A stretch of DNA of 64,000 nucleotides from Pochonia chlamydosporia 170 (lineage: Eukaryota > Ascomycota > Sordariomycetes > Hypocreales > Clavicipitaceae): assembly GCF_001653235.2 (NCBI RefSeq), contig NC_035791.1, positions 1,860,001-1,924,000 on the forward strand, written 5' to 3'. Below are positions 61,011 through 64,000 of the stretch, one piece after another. Under the pieces are notes generated by a model. That model was not told the DNA's origin and searched no databases. It worked only from the letters and a program-made list of their open reading frames with translations. The position numbers and the translations under genes were made by a program. Each line of letters opens with the position of its first letter. The stretch's first letter is position 1.

Positions 61011-64000
61011 ATGGATGCGCAGAATGCTGCCGAGTCGGACCAGACGAGGCCTGCTGGCGCTTCCTCTCAGCAGCGGCCAGCCTCTGAGGCTGAAAACAAA
61101 CCCGAGGCCGCTGTGAAGACCGAATCACCAGGGAAGGATCCAAAGTCTAAGACTGCCGCCGCCGACGAGACCTCCTCGTCGACTGCACGCCCAGACGATG
61201 CACCGGAAGACCGCGACTCGGACGCCGAGACAATCGTGTTGCCGGGCAAAGATGGCCACTCACCATCAAAAGCCCGGAAAGTTAGGCAGGAGGACAAGAG
61301 CGAGAGCGATGGTGATGCTGCCAAAGGCAAACCCGCCAACGGAAATGGCAAACACTCCCATGAAGCTGACCGGGCTGCAACCTCCGCATCTGGCAACCGG
61401 CTCGTCGAAGGTGCAAGGAAGAAACGCCCATCAGTCTCCGCTGAATCTTCCCTCGACAAGGACCGTCGGTATCGCGCCAAGGAAGCTGCTTCCAGCGGTT
61501 TGAGCTCTGCCCCGACCTCCCCTCCTCATAATCAACAAAATCAACATCACCACCCTAGTCGACGGCGGCGTTCTGACGCTGCCGCTGCCGCTGCCGCTGC
61601 CGTTTCTTCACAATCAGATTCTGAACACTCTCACAAAACATCTTCAAAGTCATCTCTACGCGAAAAACTCAAGTCAGGTGAACGTCTAGTGCCGCACAAA
61701 CGCAAAGCCCCGAAGGTCGAGTCTGACGAAGAGGCCGATCTTCGCAAGGCGCGTCGTCAACGTACCACAAGTGCTGGTCTCGATAGTGGTCGACATAGGG
61801 ATCCCAGATCGTCCCATTCAAAGCATGACGGCAGAAATCGATCCGCTTCGCCTCCACCTCGACAACATCGACGAAGCATATCCACACAACTGCCGTCACA
61901 GTCATCAAACGGCTTGGGTACCAAGAAGCGACGACTGCCTCCACCTCTACAATCTACAGACTACCAATCGGACGACTCGTCCACTGGCGGTAGTCCTCAT
62001 CCTCGCAGCTCCAAACTACGCAGTCTCGCCACTCCAGCTTCAGCGGAAGCCAATGTCTCGCCTGCCAAGATGGGACCGCACAAGAAGCACCTGGACGCTC
62101 ACGGGCAGACTTTACTAGCGCGTGCCTGTGCCCGTGGAGAGTACGATGGGGCAAAGCAAAGGTTGCATGAACGGCCAGAAGATTTGAATGTGGCCGACTA
62201 CGCTGGTAATACTCCACTTCAGATTGCCGCAATTAATGGCTGTGAGGACATCGTGAAGCTCCTGATCGACGCTGGATGTAATTTGGACTGTGTCAACTAC
62301 GACAAGGACACTCCTTTACTAGATGCGGTTGATAACGGTCACCTGGGCGTAGTGAAGCTGCTTCTCGATGCAGGTGTCAACCCTCGGAAGGCCAATGTAA
62401 ATGGAGAGGAGCCCATCGATCGTGTCAGCGACGATACCGACAACGCCGAGGAAATCCGTGCCGCGCTTTCGGAAGCCAAGAAACGACAGGGTGACAGACG
62501 GAGAACCTCTGAAGATCGGCATTCACATACGGATCCCCACGACGCCCGTGACTCTCACGCCCCCGACAGCCCACGGCACTCTCCAGCTGCCACAACCTCA
62601 GCTGCCACAAGCCGTCGAAGCGGCACCGTTCGCTCCACCAAGACCAGGAATGATTTGCTGTACATGCCCTTGGACGACAAAACACTACGACAAGCCGCCG
62701 GTCGCGGTGATGAGGAAACCGTCGCCCGCATCCTGCAAGTAAAAGAAGGATATGATGACCCTGAATCGATGGTAGCTGCAGCCAGAGGGGGCCATGATTT
62801 GGTCATTCAGCTCTTGCTGGGCCTAGGCGGTGCAAACGCAGACCCAGGCCCTGTTGCCTCGCTTCCTGCCGAGTTTGCCACGCCTATCCTAGCAGCTATT
62901 GGACAGGAAAATATTAAGGTAGTAGAGTTACTTTTAGAACAGCAAGGTTTCGATCCCACGCGGCGTTTCAAGGGAGAAACTTATTACGAAATTGCCCGAA
63001 GACGACAGGGCACGAACTGGAAAGACGAAGAGACTAAGCTCAAGGAAGCATATGACGAATATAAACGATCTCACAAAGATAGTCTTAAAACGAAATCTCC
63101 AGGGGGTCGCCGCGACAAGTTCTCAAGGCGGGATGATGCCAAGGAAGAATCGAAGTCCAGCAGGCGACGAATGTCAAGCCCGTCTCGAGATGTAGAACTA
63201 AAGAAAAGGCCGTCAAAATTGGTCAGCCCCCGGGATAAGAGACGCTCCAATTCTATCAACAATAGGGGAGATGAGGAATTCCAAAAGAAAGGACCTGGTC
63301 GACCAAAAAAGGAGCATTCGGCAATTTCAGACCGTGAGCTGTCTCCCGCAGTGTCTCACAAGGGCCACAAGGCGAAACGGGCTGAGTCAGACGTTGCTGC
63401 TCTGTCTTCAGAAGGAGAAGCAGCTAAACCAAGACGAAAGCTTGTTTCCAAGGGTGAACTCCGTGGGGAACGGGATAAGCATAAGCGAATTTCGTCACAA
63501 AACGAACCTTCTAGCCCACGAGATTCTAGAAGCGACGATGCACCCGAGAAGACGAGACTTTCGGAGAAATACCACGACCGTGCCAAAGCGCTTAAACGCG
63601 ATGAATCACGAGATCGACCGTCAGGCGATGGCTCGACAAAGAGGCATCGTACAAGTGTAACACCGGATCGCCCAAGCGATGTCGACAAAGATGGTAACGA
63701 GATTCCCGTCAAAAGACGCCGCCTGGACGCCGAGGGTCAGGAACCCCGCCAGAAACGAGTATTCTCCGAAGATGGTCGACCTCGCAAATCTAGCTCATCT
63801 CGCGACGCATCCTCCAAGGCGTCGTCCACGTCTGGGCAGAAGGAACGCAACGATGGCAAGAAGCGTGATGTGGATTCCAGGGCTTCCGGCCAGCCGGCTT
63901 CTGGCGAAAAGTCTATACACGTTAAGTCCGAAGATATAGATGTACCCATGCCAGATTTGGAACCTGCCAAGGATACCGAATCTCTGCAATCGGATGTCGC
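61011..64000 (+). CDS. HOS4: Hos4-like ankyrin-repeat subunit of the Set3 histone deacetylase complex (partial, 3' end outside)
   Basis: Open from the ATG at 61011 to the window end without a stop (996 codons seen). The N-terminal 350 residues are disordered, Ser/Lys/Glu/Arg-rich, with an alanine run encoded by GCC/GCT repeats (about 61579-61611) and basic nuclear-localisation-like patches (KKRRLPPP, HKRKAPK). A first ankyrin block (about 360-470) has GNTPLQIAAINGCEDIVKLL and DTPLLDAVDNGHLGVVKLL. A second (about 557-660) has DDKTLRQAAGRGDEETV and TPILAAIGQENIKVVELL. The rest seen here is again charged and disordered. Two ankyrin blocks in a long disordered protein match Hos4, a Set3C subunit that represses transcription with Set3, Hos2 and Snt1. 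Other ankyrin proteins cannot be excluded without the C-terminus. Confidence 0.85.
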   Translation, partial: MDAQNAAESDQTRPAGASSQQRPASEAENKPEAAVKTESPGKDPKSKTAAADETSSSTARPDDAPEDRDSDAETIVLPGKDGHSPSKARKVRQEDKSESDGDAAKGKPANGNGKHSHEADRAATSASGNRLVEGARKKRPSVSAESSLDKDRRYRAKEAASSGLSSAPTSPPHNQQNQHHHPSRRRRSDAAAAAAAAVSSQSDSEHSHKTSSKSSLREKLKSGERLVPHKRKAPKVESDEEADLRKARRQRTTSAGLDSGRHRDPRSSHSKHDGRNRSASPPPRQHRRSISTQLPSQSSNGLGTKKRRLPPPLQSTDYQSDDSSTGGSPHPRSSKLRSLATPASAEANVSPAKMGPHKKHLDAHGQTLLARACARGEYDGAKQRLHERPEDLNVADYAGNTPLQIAAINGCEDIVKLLIDAGCNLDCVNYDKDTPLLDAVDNGHLGVVKLLLDAGVNPRKANVNGEEPIDRVSDDTDNAEEIRAALSEAKKRQGDRRRTSEDRHSHTDPHDARDSHAPDSPRHSPAATTSAATSRRSGTVRSTKTRNDLLYMPLDDKTLRQAAGRGDEETVARILQVKEGYDDPESMVAAARGGHDLVIQLLLGLGGANADPGPVASLPAEFATPILAAIGQENIKVVELLLEQQGFDPTRRFKGETYYEIARRRQGTNWKDEETKLKEAYDEYKRSHKDSLKTKSPGGRRDKFSRRDDAKEESKSSRRRMSSPSRDVELKKRPSKLVSPRDKRRSNSINNRGDEEFQKKGPGRPKKEHSAISDRELSPAVSHKGHKAKRAESDVAALSSEGEAAKPRRKLVSKGELRGERDKHKRISSQNEPSSPRDSRSDDAPEKTRLSEKYHDRAKALKRDESRDRPSGDGSTKRHRTSVTPDRPSDVDKDGNEIPVKRRRLDAEGQEPRQKRVFSEDGRPRKSSSSRDASSKASSTSGQKERNDGKKRDVDSRASGQPASGEKSIHVKSEDIDVPMPDLEPAKDTESLQSDV

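Overview
The window is nuclear DNA of a filamentous ascomycete (Pezizomycotina, probably Sordariomycetes and most like Hypocreales). The evidence is short introns of about 50-130 nt with GT..AG ends and CTAAC/CTAAT branch points, typical fungal orthologues (Pdx1, Nto1, PP1/Glc7, eIF3a/Tif32, Hos4, Dfg10, a 93-residue G-gamma), a WSC-domain cell-surface protein and a fungal NLR of the PNP_UDP-NACHT-WD40 type. The species assignment is inference. I saw no tRNA, rRNA, CRISPR array or intact transposon.

Layout. 1-90: possible 3' end of an unidentified gene. 803-2167 (-): Pdx1, the E3-binding protein of pyruvate dehydrogenase, divergent from a mitochondrial membrane protein (2693-3595, +). 3.6-12 kb: a gene-free stretch of about 8.4 kb. 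12056-14687 (+): LRR protein of STK11IP/nischarin type. 16810-20426 (+): Nto1-like PHD protein. A 5 kb gap follows. 25406-26619 (+): PP1 catalytic subunit. 28054-32946 (+): the NLR. 35898-36386 (-): small secreted cysteine-rich protein. 37326-37815 (-): SelW/Rdx-family protein with an apparent frameshift. 39009-39419 (-): G-protein gamma subunit. 42556-43218 (-): RS/RD-rich protein with a Hub1/UBL5-like domain, divergent from eIF3a (43643-47005, +). A 5.9 kb gap follows. 52922-55392 (+): WSC protein. 56158-57183 (+): Dfg10-like polyprenal reductase, tail to tail with an ALKBH6-like dioxygenase (57238-58206, -). 61011 to the window end (+): Hos4-like ankyrin protein of the Set3 complex, cut by the window edge.

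Most genes are single-copy housekeeping genes with no operon-like logic. Two chromatin proteins (Nto1, Hos4) and two signalling components (PP1, G-gamma) are present, but their proximity does not imply a pathway. The accessory items are the NLR with a nearly self-identical WD40 array, the secreted cysteine-rich protein and the Thr-rich WSC protein.

The least explained signals are in the non-coding DNA. The 9-mer TACGGAGTA/TACTCCGTA occurs 12 times and the palindrome TACCTAGGTA four times, all outside exons and far above chance. Two otherwise conserved genes (SelW/Rdx and ALKBH6) each show a 1-nt disruption at or next to a splice junction. These could be homopolymer errors in the assembly or real lesions.
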